DNA of 64,000 nucleotides from the NCBI GenBank assembly GCA_905181625.1, contig CAJIYJ010000004.1, forward strand, positions 62,001 to 126,000, in the 5' to 3' direction. Made by a program: the position numbers and the translations under genes. The stretch comes from an uncultured Flavobacteriaceae bacterium. Its GTDB lineage: Bacteria; Bacteroidota; Bacteroidia; Flavobacteriales; Flavobacteriaceae. The notes under the pieces are model-generated. The model made no database searches. It worked only from the letters and a program-made list of their open reading frames with translations, and was not told the origin of the DNA. Below are positions 28,569-37,150 of the stretch, piece after piece; within the stretch, counting starts at the first letter, position 1, and every line of letters starts with the position of its first letter.

Positions 28569-29608
28569 ATCGTAATTAATGTTTTTATTAAAAATCTATT
28601 CTGAGCTGGCGTTCCAACTGTGATCCTTAAACAATTCTCACACAAAAAATCATTAGATCTGTCCCTAACTATTATTCCATTTTTTAAAAGTTGAGTACAC
28701 CTCAATTTTACATCATCTACTTTTACAAGTAAAAAATTCGCATCTGAATTAAAAACTTTTTCAACAAAACATAAGTTAACCAAAGCAGTCTGTAGCTTTA
28801 ATTTCTCATTCAAGACGATCATTATATTTTTTTTAACACTTTGAATATTTTTTAATTCACTCAATACTTTTTTTTCAGACAACGAATTGATGTTGTAAGG
28901 AGGTTTTATTTTATTTATATAATCGATTATTTTCTTGTTTGACAGGCCCATTCCTAATCTTAAACCAGCCATTCCATAAGCTTTTGATAATGTTTGAGTA
29001 ATAATTAAATTATCATGTTCATTAATAAGCCCTGTTAATGAATTGTTAGAAGAAAAATCAATATAAGCCTCGTCTAAAACAATTATTCCATCAAACTCAT
29101 TAATTAACTTAAGAACATCACAATATTTAAAACTATTTCCAGTTGGATTATTGGGAGAACACAAGAAAATAATTTTTGTTTTTTCTGAAGCTTTACTCAA
29201 TACTTTTTGAACATTGATTGAGAAATCAGAATTTAATGGAACTTCAATATTTTCTACATTATTTGTACTGGCAATAACATTATACATTCCATAAGTTGGC
29301 GGAAGTGTAATTATTTGATCAAGAGATGGGTCACAAAAAACACGAACAATCAAATCAAGTATTTCGTCCATTCCATTTCCAAAGACAATTTGACTTTCTT
29401 GAACATTTTTAATCTTTGACAATACTGTTTTTAATTCATAGTGCTTGTTATCTGGATATCTATTAACTCCATTTTCAAATGGAGATTCATTAGCATCAAG
29501 ATAAATTGATTCCGTGTCTTTTATATTATATTGATCTCTTGCTGAAGAGTATGAATTCATTTTTTCAATATTCAATCTGACAAGATCAGCTAACTCTCTT
29601 TTATTCAT
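28565..29608 (-). CDS. hisC: Histidinol-phosphate aminotransferase
   Basis: This is a 347-residue fold type I PLP enzyme. Visible features are SPNNPTGNSF, the VLDEAYIDF aspartate that binds the pyridine nitrogen, and the Schiff-base lysine in TQTLSKAYGMAGLRLGMG. The end LRITVGTPAQNRFLIKTL contains the substrate-phosphate arginine. It transfers the amino group from glutamate to imidazole acetol phosphate. It overlaps hisD by 8 nt and hisB by 4 nt. Confidence 0.96.
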   Translation of the reverse strand: MNKRELADLVRLNIEKMNSYSSARDQYNIKDTESIYLDANESPFENGVNRYPDNKHYELKTVLSKIKNVQESQIVFGNGMDEILDLIVRVFCDPSLDQIITLPPTYGMYNVIASTNNVENIEVPLNSDFSINVQKVLSKASEKTKIIFLCSPNNPTGNSFKYCDVLKLINEFDGIIVLDEAYIDFSSNNSLTGLINEHDNLIITQTLSKAYGMAGLRLGMGLSNKKIIDYINKIKPPYNINSLSEKKVLSELKNIQSVKKNIMIVLNEKLKLQTALVNLCFVEKVFNSDANFLLVKVDDVKLRCTQLLKNGIIVRDRSNDFLCENCLRITVGTPAQNRFLIKTLITI

Positions 29609-30890
29609 CTAATAATTCTTTAGTTCTTATTGAAATAGCGTTTTTATGAGCTTCTAAACCCTCTGCGGACGCCATAGTTTCGATTGCCTTAGAAATACCA
29701 CATAAACCTGTTTTTGATATTTTTTGGAATGTTATGGTTTTTAAAAAGCTGTCAAGATTTACTCCACTATACTGTTTAGCATATCCATTTGTAGGGAGAG
29801 TATGATTTGTTCCAGAAGCGTAGTCACCTGCTGACTCAGGCGAATAATTCCCAATAAAAACTGAACCTGCATTATTAATTTTATTCACAAACTTATCTTC
29901 ATTTTTTACACATATTATATAATGTTCTGGCGCGTATTCATTTATAAAATCAATTGCATTGTATTCATTTTCAAAATAAATAATTTTTGAATTCAAAATA
30001 GAGGCGTTTATTAAATTAACCCTACTTAATCCAGTTTTTTGAATTTCAATTTGAGATTTTACTTTTTTAATTAAACTTTTAGATAAACTAACAAAGACTA
30101 CTTGACTATCTGAGCCATGTTCAGCTTGAGAAAGTAAGTCAGAGGCTATAAATGAAGCGTTTGCGGAGTCATCAGCTACAACAAGTAGCTCGCTTGGTCC
30201 TGCTGGCATGTCAATAGCTGTACCAAACTGTAATGATTTTATTTTTGCAGCAGTTACATATTGATTTCCAGGTCCAAATATCTTACTTACTTTAGGAATT
30301 GAATTGGTTCCAAAAGTCATAGCTGCTATTGCTTGAGCACCTCCAGCCAAACAAACTTTATTGATGTTACATAATTTTGCAACATAGAGAATAATCTTAT
30401 TTACTTTACCATCAACAGATGGCGGTGTGCATATAGTTATGTTTTTACAGCCAGCTATCATTGCTGGAATCCCTAGCATTAAGACAGTGGAAAACAAAGG
30501 GGCTGAACCTCCTGGTATGTAAAACCCAACCGAATCAATTGGCTTTTTTTCTTGCCAACAAAGCACTCCGTGACTAGTTTCAATTTTATTGTTTTGAATT
30601 AATTGAGATTTATGAAATTTATAAATATTCTTGAAAGCTAAATCAATAGATTCTTTTAATATGTCATCTATATAATTTATAGAATTTTCAATTTCAAATT
30701 CTTCTACTTTTAAATTTTCTAATTCAATATTATCATATTTTTTTGTCAATAAACTAACGCCTTCATCTCCGCTATACTTGACAATATTAAATATATCATC
30801 AATAGAATCATTAATAGTTGACGTGTCAAACGAAGGCCTTTTAACTAAACTAGTCCATAAGTTTTTTTTAGGATTTAAATATTCCTTCAT
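29601..30890 (-). CDS. hisD: Histidinol dehydrogenase
   Basis: HisD oxidises L-histidinol to histidine in two NAD-linked steps. The 429-residue protein carries GFYIPGGSAPLFSTVLM, IFGPGNQYVTAAK, DMPAGPSELLVVAD, SQAEHGSDSQ and the metal/catalytic region PEHYIICV. GDYASGTNHTLPTNGYA lies near the C-terminus. It shares one base with the hisG stop at 30890 and overlaps hisC by 8 nt. Confidence 0.98.
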   Translation of the reverse strand: MKEYLNPKKNLWTSLVKRPSFDTSTINDSIDDIFNIVKYSGDEGVSLLTKKYDNIELENLKVEEFEIENSINYIDDILKESIDLAFKNIYKFHKSQLIQNNKIETSHGVLCWQEKKPIDSVGFYIPGGSAPLFSTVLMLGIPAMIAGCKNITICTPPSVDGKVNKIILYVAKLCNINKVCLAGGAQAIAAMTFGTNSIPKVSKIFGPGNQYVTAAKIKSLQFGTAIDMPAGPSELLVVADDSANASFIASDLLSQAEHGSDSQVVFVSLSKSLIKKVKSQIEIQKTGLSRVNLINASILNSKIIYFENEYNAIDFINEYAPEHYIICVKNEDKFVNKINNAGSVFIGNYSPESAGDYASGTNHTLPTNGYAKQYSGVNLDSFLKTITFQKISKTGLCGISKAIETMASAEGLEAHKNAISIRTKELLDE

Positions 30891-31747
30891 TATAATACCA
30901 TTTTTTCAATTGGACAAACCAGAATATCTTCAGCACCAGCTTCCTTAATCCTATCTATTACTTCCCAAAATGTATCTTCTTCTATTACAGAGTGTAATGA
31001 ACTCCACCCCTTTTGGTTAAGAGGAAGGATAGTTGGACTTTTTAAAACGGGTAGAATTTTAGAAATAGTTGAAATCTTTTCATTAGGAGCATTCAAAAGA
31101 ATGTATTTAGACTTTTTAGCCCTTAAAACAGCTCTTACCCTGAACAATAATTTTTCTAATAATTCATTGGTTTTTTTATCAATAAGCTTACTCACAACTA
31201 ATACAGCTTCAGAATAGTGCATAACATACACTTCTTTAAGGTTGTTTTTATAAAGTGTACTTCCACTTGAAACAATATCACAAATTGAATCTGAAAGACC
31301 AATGTTAGGCGCTATTTCAACTGATCCATTAATAACATGAACCTCCGCGTTAATAGAATTATTTTTTAGGAAATTATTTAAAGTATTTGGATACGAAGTA
31401 GCAATTTTAAGACCATTTAAGTCATCAATTGAATTGAATTTCATCTGATTAGGAACTGCAATTGAAACTTTACACTTTGAAAAACCTAATTTTTCGACAA
31501 TCTCAATATTATTGTCGTTTTCAATAATTAGATTTTCGCCAATTACTGCTAAATCTACTACTCCGTCTCTAATATACTGCGGAATATCACTATTTCTTAG
31601 AAAAAATACATCTATAGGAAAGTTGCTAGAAGATGCCTTTAATTGATCTTTATAATTGTCGATATTAATACCACACTTTTTTAGAAGACTTAATGAGTCT
31701 TCATTTAGTCTTCCTGATTTTTGAATAGCAATCTTGATTCTTTGCAT
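30890..31747 (-). CDS. hisG: ATP phosphoribosyltransferase, long form
   Basis: HisG commits ATP and PRPP to histidine synthesis. At 285 residues it is the long form with a C-terminal ACT-like regulatory domain, which normally gives feedback inhibition by histidine and needs no HisZ. Visible pieces are KIAIQKSGRLNEDSLSLLKKCG, LAVIGENLIIE, ATSYPNTLNNFL, the PRPP-loop region NGSVEIAPNIGLSDSICDIVSSGSTL (split across about 160-185), and the C-terminal DTFWEVIDRIKEAGAEDILVCPIEKM. It is the first gene of the operon and sits 24 nt after a strong terminator hairpin that follows a possible leader peptide. Confidence 0.97.
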   Translation of the reverse strand: MQRIKIAIQKSGRLNEDSLSLLKKCGINIDNYKDQLKASSSNFPIDVFFLRNSDIPQYIRDGVVDLAVIGENLIIENDNNIEIVEKLGFSKCKVSIAVPNQMKFNSIDDLNGLKIATSYPNTLNNFLKNNSINAEVHVINGSVEIAPNIGLSDSICDIVSSGSTLYKNNLKEVYVMHYSEAVLVVSKLIDKKTNELLEKLLFRVRAVLRAKKSKYILLNAPNEKISTISKILPVLKSPTILPLNQKGWSSLHSVIEEDTFWEVIDRIKEAGAEDILVCPIEKMVL

Positions 31748-31770
31748 TGTGTCTATTTAAATTTTTAACA

Positions 31771-31805
31771 AAAAAAAGCCCGTTTGAATTAACAAACGGG
31801 CTTTT
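31771..31805 (-). terminator. Strong intrinsic terminator, likely his-operon attenuator
   Basis: On the minus strand a 13-bp perfect stem (AAAAGCCCGTTTG, loop TTAATT, CAAACGGGCTTTT) runs into seven T residues (31777-31771). Only 23 nt separate it from the hisG ATG, too little for a separate promoter. Transcription of the operon must therefore come through it. It could also end the SPFH gene 97 nt upstream, or do both. Confidence 0.88.
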
Positions 31806-31825
31806 ATAATAATATAACAATATCA

Positions 31826-31882
31826 TCACAACACTCGTTTGAGGAAGTTTAAATGACGATGTATGTTATTTGTGATTTTCAT
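31826..31882 (-). CDS. Candidate his-operon leader peptide (18 residues)
   Basis: An ATG at 31882 opens an 18-codon frame reading MKITNNIHRHLNFLKRVL and ending TGA at 31826-31828, 20 nt before the terminator stem. It has histidine codons at positions 8 and 10 (CAT CGT CAT). Leader segment CAAACG (31841-31836) is complementary to CGTTTG (31798-31793) in the first arm of the terminator. Ribosome position could thus choose between structures. Two histidines are few for an attenuator, so the coding call is tentative. A weak -7 box (TATATTCG) lies directly upstream, which would make the leader nearly leaderless. Confidence 0.45.
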   Translation of the reverse strand: MKITNNIHRHLNFLKRVL

Positions 31883-31901
31883 TTTGCGAATATATATATA
31901 A

Positions 31902-32720
31902 TTATTGGTTTCCTAAAATGATAGGTAATCCATCTTTTCCGCTTCCTATAACAATCACTTTAGTATTAGGAGATTCAGCTAACTTTGTAGTTGCTTCGAT
32001 CCCCTTATCTCTTAATATGTTTGTAGTTAATGAAGAATTTAAAATTCTATTTGCATCTGCTTTACCTTGAGCATCAATTCTAACTTTCTCAGCTTCTTTT
32101 CTAGCTGATTCTAATCTAAACTCATATTCAAGAGATTGTTGTTCTTGACTTAGTTTTCTTTCAATTGCTTGCTTAATAGTTTGAGGAAGAGTTACATCTC
32201 TAACCAAAACAGCATTAATTTGAACATATTGATCTTGTACTCCCTCTTTAAGCTCGTCATAAATTTCACTTTGAATTGCATCTCTTTTAGTAGAGTACAA
32301 CTGTTCTGGAGTATATCTTCCAACAACACTTCTTGCTACTGCTCTAATTGATGGTACTAGAACTATATCTAAATAATTTGTTCCTTTAGTTTGGTGCAAC
32401 AAACCTAATTTATCAGATTGTGGTTGATATAATACAGATACGTCTAATGAAATTTCTAAACCATTAGATGATAATACTTGCATTTGACTTTCAAAAACTT
32501 CCTGTTGTTTTACATTGTATACATATACTTTATTCCAAGGAAGTATAAAGTTAAGACCTTCTCCCATAGGCTGTTGATCTGTAACAACACCTCCACCTAG
32601 AGTTTTAAATAACACTCCTGCTTCACCATAACCAATATTTACTACTGATTTTACAAGCATAATAAATGTGAACATTACTATGATCACAATAGGTAACCCA
32701 ATCTTATTTAATTTTTCCAT
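31902..32720 (-). CDS. SPFH/band 7 (prohibitin) family membrane protein
   Basis: The 272-residue protein has one N-terminal membrane helix (IGLPIVIIVMFTFIMLV, about 7-23). A band 7 domain follows (GYGEAGVLFKTLGGGVV, LNFILPWNKVYVYNVKQQE, VGRYTPEQLYSTKRDAIQ). A heptad-like helix comes next (QEQQSLEYEFRLESARKEAEKVRIDAQG) and then an alanine-poor end, the prohibitin plan. Such proteins form large membrane rings and scaffold proteases or lipid domains; the partner is unknown. It lies downstream of fabG, preceded by a small 8-bp tandem repeat. Confidence 0.92.
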   Translation of the reverse strand: MEKLNKIGLPIVIIVMFTFIMLVKSVVNIGYGEAGVLFKTLGGGVVTDQQPMGEGLNFILPWNKVYVYNVKQQEVFESQMQVLSSNGLEISLDVSVLYQPQSDKLGLLHQTKGTNYLDIVLVPSIRAVARSVVGRYTPEQLYSTKRDAIQSEIYDELKEGVQDQYVQINAVLVRDVTLPQTIKQAIERKLSQEQQSLEYEFRLESARKEAEKVRIDAQGKADANRILNSSLTTNILRDKGIEATTKLAESPNTKVIVIGSGKDGLPIILGNQ

Positions 32721-32726
32721 TTTTTA

Positions 32727-32750
32727 TTATTTAATTATTTAATTATTTAA
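32727..32750. repeat. Three perfect copies of an 8-bp tandem repeat
   Basis: TTATTTAA occurs three times in a row in the 34-nt gap between fabG and the SPFH gene, directly upstream of the SPFH start. Copy number could vary by slippage and alter spacing for the SPFH gene. It may also be simple AT-rich sequence. Confidence 0.6.
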
Positions 32751-32754
32751 ATTA

Positions 32755-33501
32755 TTATGTTAACATGCCGCCATCGACATTAATTACTTGACCCGTTATA
32801 AATGTAGAAAGATCTGAGGAAAGAAACAAGCAAAGATTGGCTACATCTTCTGGTTTACCTCCTCTTTTTAACGGAATTCCTTGAATCCAATTATTAACAA
32901 TATCTTGACTTAATTCTCCGGTCATCTCAGTTTCTATAAAACCAGGTGCCACTACATTAGATCTAATACTTCTTGAACCAAGTTCTAATGCAATTGATTT
33001 TGAAAACCCAATTATACCAGCTTTAGATGCCGCATAATTAGATTGACCAGCGTTTCCTTTTATACCAACAATTGAACTAATATTAATAATACTGCCAGAT
33101 CTTTTTTTAAGGAAAATCTTTTGTGTTGCCTTAACCATATTAAAAACTGACTTTAAATTAACTTCAATAACTTTATCAAAATCATTTTCACTCATTCTCA
33201 ATAAAAGATTGTCTTTTGTAATACCTGCATTATTTATAAGGACATCAAAGGATTTAAAATCTTTTAAAATATCGTCTACTAGTTCTTGTGATTCGTTAAA
33301 ACTGGCTGCGTTACTTTTGTATGCCTTGCAGACAACCCCTAAGTCAGTAATTTCAGAAACAAGTTGATTAGCTGAATCTACTGACTGACTGTATGTGAAA
33401 GCAATATTTGCACCATGACTAGCTAAAACAAGAGCGATTCCTCTACCAATACCTCTACTAGCTCCAGTAATTATGACAGTTTTTCCCTCTAACAAACTCA
33501 T
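32755..33501 (-). CDS. fabG: 3-oxoacyl-[acyl-carrier-protein] reductase
   Basis: FabG reduces 3-oxoacyl-ACP with NADPH in fatty acid elongation. The 248-residue short-chain dehydrogenase has the cofactor motif TGASRGIGRGIA, NNAG near 90, the catalytic Ser in INISSIVG and Tyr-Lys in SNYAASKAG. The family ending reads GQVINVDGGMLT. It follows sucD after 17 nt. Its neighbours in lipid A synthesis (lpxA, lpxC-fabZ, lpxD) use hydroxyacyl-ACP made by the same cycle. Confidence 0.94.
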   Translation of the reverse strand: MSLLEGKTVIITGASRGIGRGIALVLASHGANIAFTYSQSVDSANQLVSEITDLGVVCKAYKSNAASFNESQELVDDILKDFKSFDVLINNAGITKDNLLLRMSENDFDKVIEVNLKSVFNMVKATQKIFLKKRSGSIINISSIVGIKGNAGQSNYAASKAGIIGFSKSIALELGSRSIRSNVVAPGFIETEMTGELSQDIVNNWIQGIPLKRGGKPEDVANLCLFLSSDLSTFITGQVINVDGGMLT

Positions 33502-33518
33502 TAAGTAAATTTAGTAAT

Positions 33519-34391
33519 TTATAGCATAACCTCTGCTACTTTTTTTCCAATTTCTGCAGGAGAATTTACAACGTGAATTCCACATTCAATCATAACTTTC
33601 TTTTTAGCTTCAGCCGTATCTTCAGCTCCTCCAACAATTGCACCAGCATGTCCCATAGTTCGGCCTTTTGGAGCAGTTTCACCTGCAATAAATCCAATAA
33701 CAGGTTTTTTATTTCCATTTTTCTTTACCCATAATGCAGCTTCAGTTTCAAGCTGCCCTCCTATTTCACCAATCATAACAATACAATCTGTTTCTGAATC
33801 TTCCATAAATAATTTTATAGCATCCTTAGTAGTTGTTCCGATTATAGGATCACCTCCAATACCAATCGCAGTAGAAATCCCTAAACCATATTTAACGACT
33901 TGATCAGCAGCTTCATATGTTAGAGTTCCAGATTTAGAAACCACACCAACTTTCCCTTTTTTAAAAACGAAACCTGGCATAATACCAACTTTCGCTTCAT
34001 CAGGTGTAATAATGCCAGGACAATTTGGACCAATTAAAGTACAATTCATGTTTTTAATATATTGACCAACTTTAGTCATGTCGGAAATAGGTATTCCTTC
34101 AGTAATTGCAATTATTGTTTTAATCCCTGAATCAGCAGATTCCATTATTGCGTCTGCAGCAAAACCAGCAGGAACAAAAATAATTGAAGTATTTGCATCT
34201 ACTTTATCAACTGCTTCTTTTACTGTATTAAAAACAGGTCTTCCTAAGTGATTCTGACCTCCTTTACCAGGTGTAACCCCTCCTACCACATTTGTTCCAT
34301 AGGCAATCATTTGTTCAGCATGAAATGTTCCTTCACTTCCAGTGAAACCTTGCACAACAATATTGGAATTTTTGTTTACTAATATGCTCAT
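33519..34391 (-). CDS. sucD: Succinyl-CoA ligase, alpha subunit
   Basis: SucD binds CoA and carries the phosphohistidine of the TCA-cycle enzyme that makes succinate, CoA and ATP or GTP. The 290-residue protein has VQGFTGSEGTFHAEQM (CoA site), GPNCPGIITP, VSKSGTLTYEAA and the active-site His in GRTMGHAGAIVGG near 246. The beta subunit gene sucC is not in this window. It lies 9 nt from efp. Confidence 0.97.
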   Translation of the reverse strand: MSILVNKNSNIVVQGFTGSEGTFHAEQMIAYGTNVVGGVTPGKGGQNHLGRPVFNTVKEAVDKVDANTSIIFVPAGFAADAIMESADSGIKTIIAITEGIPISDMTKVGQYIKNMNCTLIGPNCPGIITPDEAKVGIMPGFVFKKGKVGVVSKSGTLTYEAADQVVKYGLGISTAIGIGGDPIIGTTTKDAIKLFMEDSETDCIVMIGEIGGQLETEAALWVKKNGNKKPVIGFIAGETAPKGRTMGHAGAIVGGAEDTAEAKKKVMIECGIHVVNSPAEIGKKVAEVML

Positions 34392-34400
34392 AAAATTTAT

Positions 34401-34967
34401 TTAATTTTTAACTCTTTCTAAGTAAGATCCCTTTTCAGGATCTATTTTAATTGAATCACCTTCATTTATAAACAAAGGGACATTTATAGTAGCTCCTGTC
34501 TCTAAAGTAGCAGGCTTTGTTGCATTGGTTGCGGTATTACCTTTGAGTCCTGGCTCAGTTGCTGAAACTTCAAGCATGACACTTTGAGGCATTTCTACAG
34601 AAAGGCTAGATCCATCTTCTGTATTTGTCAATACAGTAACAATTTCACCTTCTTTTAAGAATTGATAAGAGTCAAGTAAGTTTTCTTCAATAGTTATTTG
34701 ATTATAGTCATCTACGTTCATAAAATGATAAGTAAGACCATCCTTGTACAGAAATTGAAATTTTTTAGTTTCTACTCTTACTTCATCAATTTTATGACCT
34801 GCAGAAAAAGTATTATCAATAACTTTTCCATTTGTAACACTTTTAAGCTTTGTTCTAACAAACGCAGGCCCCTTTCCAGGCTTTACATGAAGAAACTCTA
34901 TTACTTTGTATATGTCATTACTATAATTTATACAAAGGCCTTTTCTAATATCTGATGAACTTGCCAT
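34401..34967 (-). CDS. efp: Elongation factor P
   Basis: EF-P relieves ribosomes stalled at consecutive prolines. The 188-residue protein has the three-domain layout: an N-terminal KOW-like domain with the loop KPGKGPAFVRTKL, a middle OB domain, and a C-terminal OB domain ending EKGSYLERVKN. The tip lysine in GKGPAF is the usual modification site; no EpmA or EpmB gene is visible here. It lies between lpxA (6 nt) and sucD (9 nt), a position common in Bacteroidota lpx clusters. Confidence 0.97.
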   Translation of the reverse strand: MASSSDIRKGLCINYSNDIYKVIEFLHVKPGKGPAFVRTKLKSVTNGKVIDNTFSAGHKIDEVRVETKKFQFLYKDGLTYHFMNVDDYNQITIEENLLDSYQFLKEGEIVTVLTNTEDGSSLSVEMPQSVMLEVSATEPGLKGNTATNATKPATLETGATINVPLFINEGDSIKIDPEKGSYLERVKN

Positions 34968-34972
34968 AATTT

Positions 34973-35755
34973 TTAATTTTTAAAATACCCTTTCATTATC
35001 CCTCTTTGTGAATTTTTAATAAACAATATTATTTCATCCCTTTCTTTAGTAGCTTCCATTTCGGCTTCCATAATATTGACAGCTTGGGTATTATTATATT
35101 TTTTTTGATACAAGGTCCTATATATTGCTTGAATTTGCATAATCACCTTACTATCAAAGCCTCTTCTTCTTAATCCAACTGAGTTAATCCCAACATAAGA
35201 AATTGGCTCTCTTGCTGCTTTTACAAAGGGCGGAATGTCTTTTCTTACTAACGACCCACCTGCTACAAAAGCATGATTTCCGATTGCACAAAATTGATGG
35301 ACAGCTACCATTCCTGCTAAAATAACATAAGAACCAACAGTAACATGTCCTGCTAGAGTTGAATTGTTTGAGAAGATGCTATTATCACCAACAATGCAAT
35401 CGTGAGCAATATGACAATAAGCCATTATTAAACAATTTTTACCAATTACAGTTTTATTTCTATCAGTAGTTCCTCTATTTATTGTTACACATTCTCTAAT
35501 AATAGTATTATCTCCAATAACAGCAGTTGTATCTTCGCCATCAAATTTTAAATCTTGAGGAACTGCTGAAATAACAGACCCTGGGAATATTGAACAATTT
35601 TTCCCTATCCTAGCTCCAGTCATTATAGTGACATTAGAACCTATCCAAGTACCTTGACCAATCACAACATTATTTTCAATTGAAGTAAAAGGCTCAATAA
35701 CGACATTTTTTGCTATACTAGCGTTTGGATGAATATGTGATAAAGGTTGATACAT
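34973..35755 (-). CDS. lpxA: UDP-N-acetylglucosamine acyltransferase
   Basis: LpxA adds the first hydroxyacyl chain to UDP-GlcNAc in lipid A synthesis. The 260-residue protein is a left-handed beta helix of hexapeptide repeats (VVIGQGTWIGSNVTIM, for example). The catalytic His is in CHIAHDCIVGD near 123, and AGHVTVGSYVILAGMVAVHQFCAIG is present. A C-terminal helical domain ends in SQRGIMKGYFK. The start ATG is directly adjacent to the lpxC-fabZ stop (35755/35756). Confidence 0.97.
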   Translation of the reverse strand: MYQPLSHIHPNASIAKNVVIEPFTSIENNVVIGQGTWIGSNVTIMTGARIGKNCSIFPGSVISAVPQDLKFDGEDTTAVIGDNTIIRECVTINRGTTDRNKTVIGKNCLIMAYCHIAHDCIVGDNSIFSNNSTLAGHVTVGSYVILAGMVAVHQFCAIGNHAFVAGGSLVRKDIPPFVKAAREPISYVGINSVGLRRRGFDSKVIMQIQAIYRTLYQKKYNNTQAVNIMEAEMEATKERDEIILFIKNSQRGIMKGYFKN

Positions 35756-37150
35756 TTATGCTTCTGTTTTTCTAATTATTTTCGCCAACAATTCAGCTTC
35801 ACTAGTTAATTTACCATCTACAAATGCTTCTCCCTTCATGTGACATATACCTCTTCTTATAGGCGTCAACAATTCTAATTTAAATATTAAAGTATCACCA
35901 GGAACAACTGGATATTTAAATTTTGCTTTATCAATTTTTGCAAAAAATGTTAAATAATTTTCTGGATCAGGAACTGTGTTTAAAATTAAAACACCTCCAG
36001 CTTGTGCCATGGCTTCAATCTGAAGCACACCAGGCATAATAGGTTTTCCAGGAAAATGACCTTGAAAAAAATATTCATTTATTGTAACATTTTTAAGACC
36101 TATTACATGATTATCAGAACTTTCTAATATTTTGTCAATTAGTAAAAAAGGTGGACGATGAGGTAGAGTTTTCATTATCTGGTTAACATCCATTACCGGG
36201 GGCTTAGACAGATCAACAACAGGAGCTGTATTTTTTTTCTCAGTCCTTATAATATTTGCGAGTTTTTTAGCAAACATTGTGTTTACATAGTGTCCAGGTT
36301 TATTAGCAATAACCTTACCTTTTATTCTTGTGCCAATCAAAGCTAAATCACCTACTACGTCAAGAAGCTTATGTCTAGCGGCTTCATTAGGATGATGTAA
36401 TGTTAAATTATCTAAAATACCATTAGACTGAACTGAAATTTCTTTTTTATTAAATGCTTTTTTTAGCTTTTTCATTGTTTTTTCAGAAAGCTCTTTATCA
36501 ACATAAACAATAGCATTATTTAAATCACCTCCCTTAATTAGACCATTATCTAAAAGCATTTCAATTTCATGTAAAAAACTAAAAGTTCTAGAATCAGCAA
36601 AATCTGTTTTAAATTCTTTGAGACTTTTCATAGTTGCATTTTGAGTACCTAAAATTCTAGTTCCAAAATCTACCATTGCTGTTACTTCATAAAATTTTGA
36701 TGGTATTACCGTTATATCACTTCCTGTTTTTTCGTCATAATAAGAAATAACGTCTTTAACTATATATTCTTTTCTGTCTTCATTTTGTTGAGTAATTCCA
36801 GCCTTAATTAAAGCTTCAACAAAAAACTTTGATGACCCGTCTAAAATTGGAGGTTCTGAAGCATCTATCTCTATTAATACATTATCTATTTCAAGACCTA
36901 CTAGAGCTGCTAAAACATGCTCTGAAGTTTGAATACTAACGCCGTCTTTCTCCAAAGTAGTTCCTCTTTCAGTATTAACCACATAATTAACATCAGCTTC
37001 AATAATAGGGTTTCCTGATAAATCAGTTCTACAAAACACATAACCAAAGTTTTCTTTTGCAGGCTTAAAAGTTAAATTAACTTCATTTCCAGAATGAATA
37101 CCAACACCTTTTAAAGAAACTGATTCAAGAATAGTTTGTTGTTTAGCCAT
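35756..37150 (-). CDS. lpxC/fabZ: Bifunctional UDP-3-O-acyl-N-acetylglucosamine deacetylase / 3-hydroxyacyl-ACP dehydratase
   Basis: Residues 1 to about 300 are LpxC, the zinc deacetylase that commits lipid A synthesis: SEHVLAALVG with one zinc His, the DGSSKFFVEAL region, and LTLHHPNEAARHKLLDVVGD with two more ligands. Residues from about 315 to 464 are FabZ: LPHRPPFLLIDKI, GHFPGKPIMPGVLQIEAMAQAGG with catalytic His and Glu. The fusion is characteristic of Bacteroidota and couples lipid A and fatty acid synthesis, which compete for hydroxyacyl-ACP. It overlaps lpxD by 8 nt. Confidence 0.97.
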   Translation of the reverse strand: MAKQQTILESVSLKGVGIHSGNEVNLTFKPAKENFGYVFCRTDLSGNPIIEADVNYVVNTERGTTLEKDGVSIQTSEHVLAALVGLEIDNVLIEIDASEPPILDGSSKFFVEALIKAGITQQNEDRKEYIVKDVISYYDEKTGSDITVIPSKFYEVTAMVDFGTRILGTQNATMKSLKEFKTDFADSRTFSFLHEIEMLLDNGLIKGGDLNNAIVYVDKELSEKTMKKLKKAFNKKEISVQSNGILDNLTLHHPNEAARHKLLDVVGDLALIGTRIKGKVIANKPGHYVNTMFAKKLANIIRTEKKNTAPVVDLSKPPVMDVNQIMKTLPHRPPFLLIDKILESSDNHVIGLKNVTINEYFFQGHFPGKPIMPGVLQIEAMAQAGGVLILNTVPDPENYLTFFAKIDKAKFKYPVVPGDTLIFKLELLTPIRRGICHMKGEAFVDGKLTSEAELLAKIIRKTEA

